DNA of 46,703 bases, taken from positions 1 to 46,703 of IMG/VR virus record IMGVR_UViG_3300038566_000026, one strand, 5' to 3'. The notes below the pieces were generated by a model. That model had not been told where the DNA came from, did not search any database, and saw nothing but the letters and a program-made list of their open reading frames with translations. Source of the DNA: a virus. Position 1 is the first letter of the stretch, and each line of letters begins with the position of its first letter. Both the position numbers and the translations under genes were made by a program. This document shows positions 46,277 through 46,703 of this stretch, piece by piece.

Positions 46277-46703
46277 ATGTCATTGCTATCTTACAACTCA
46301 CTTATCAATCTTGTTGAAGCTGGTATTATTACCGCTCCAATGGATCATATTAGCGGAGCTAGTATTGATATTACCATTGGTGACGATATTCTTATTGAGA
46401 AACCTATGTCCCAGCAATATGTTGTTGACTTACAGGCTAAGCAGTCTTTGGAATTACGTCGTCATCGTATTAACGAAAAAGGCTTCCGTCTTTATCCTGG
46501 TCAGTTTATTTTAGCTAGTAGTAATGAAACTTTCAATTTACCAAACACAGTCGCGGCTGAGTATAAGTTGAAAAGTTCATTGGCTCGTTCTGGCTTACAA
46601 CACATGCTCGCAGGATGGTGTGATCCAGGGTGGAATAATTCCAAGTTGACACTTGAGCTTAAGAACGTAACTCAGAACCATATTCTTCTAATTAAACCTG
46701 GAA
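46277..46703 (+). CDS. dcd: dCTP deaminase/dUTPase-family protein (second copy, truncated by window end)
   Basis: The first 142 codons of the protein at 2092; the gene runs off the contig. KSSLARSG, WCDPGWNN and TLELKN are present. From 46613 the DNA is identical to the first copy. Confidence 0.82.
   Translation, partial: MSLLSYNSLINLVEAGIITAPMDHISGASIDITIGDDILIEKPMSQQYVVDLQAKQSLELRRHRINEKGFRLYPGQFILASSNETFNLPNTVAAEYKLKSSLARSGLQHMLAGWCDPGWNNSKLTLELKNVTQNHILLIKPG

Larger units (their letters stand above)
44195..46703 (+). repeat. Right copy of diverged terminal redundancy
   Basis: This is the counterpart of 22-2518. The last 91 bases (46613-46703) are identical to 2428-2518, whereas the preceding 2.4 kb differs regularly. 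This suggests that the assembler changed to the left-end strain at the extreme right. Confidence 0.9.

Overview
The window is a tailed-phage genome with a contractile tail (myovirus morphology): a DUF3383 sheath, DUF3277 tube, Gp138-type spike, gp25/W-like protein and baseplate J protein are all present. The host is probably a Gram-negative, likely gammaproteobacterial, cell, because the lysis cassette has a nested Rz/Rz1 spanin pair and the promoters are sigma70-like. I see no integrase, tRNA or rRNA, so a virulent lifestyle is the simplest reading. The first 17 bases match the random-PCR (SISPA) linker primer, so this is an assembled viral or viral-metagenome contig. Bases 22-2518 and 44195-46703 are diverged copies of the same stretch. 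The contig has therefore probably been read once around a circular or circularly permuted genome of about 44.18 kb, with its two ends taken from different strain variants.

Layout on the assumed circle. (1) A divergent control region at 36794-36987 carries back-to-back promoters. (2) Rightward from there: an acidic protein, an OB-fold-like protein, a lipoprotein, a DUF2800 PD-(D/E)XK nuclease-like protein and a DUF2815 ssDNA-binding-like protein. Next come two unknown proteins with C-terminal helical, winged-helix-like ends, a P-loop 5-hmdU DNA kinase, an aGPT-PPlase/HMUDK-helical protein, a thymidylate-synthase-like hydroxymethylase, an HD nucleotidase, DUF3310 and a dCTP-deaminase-like protein. 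Across the contig junction follow DNA polymerase B, a coiled-coil protein, a VRR-NUC nuclease, a T4 DenV-like pyrimidine-dimer glycosylase and an SNF2-like helicase. (3) Leftward from the control region: an HTH protein, a primase-polymerase/helicase, a DEDD exonuclease, ATP-dependent DNA ligase and small proteins, down to a terminator at 29742-29770. (4) Further leftward, the late genes run in the order packaging, head, neck, tail, baseplate, fibre and lysis, ending tail-to-tail with the helicase at 7290.

The most distinctive biology is the thymidine-hypermodification set (41623-46703, repeated in part at 22-2637). The dCTP deaminase-like and TS-like enzymes would supply 5-hydroxymethyl-dUMP. 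The kinase and the aGPT-PPlase-family protein would then elaborate 5-hmdU in DNA. No recognisable radical-SAM, PLP or glycosyltransferase step is present, and two unassigned proteins sit directly upstream of the kinase.

Several genes need recoding or overlapping translation. The terminase large subunit is split at a CTTTTTAG site (+1). The tail-assembly chaperone has an A AAT TTG -1 slip site and a 77-codon extension. Rz1 lies inside Rz. A family of promoters with exact 17-bp spacers, often followed by GAGTTCA and then an AACAGTTAAACAGG leader, recurs on both strands.
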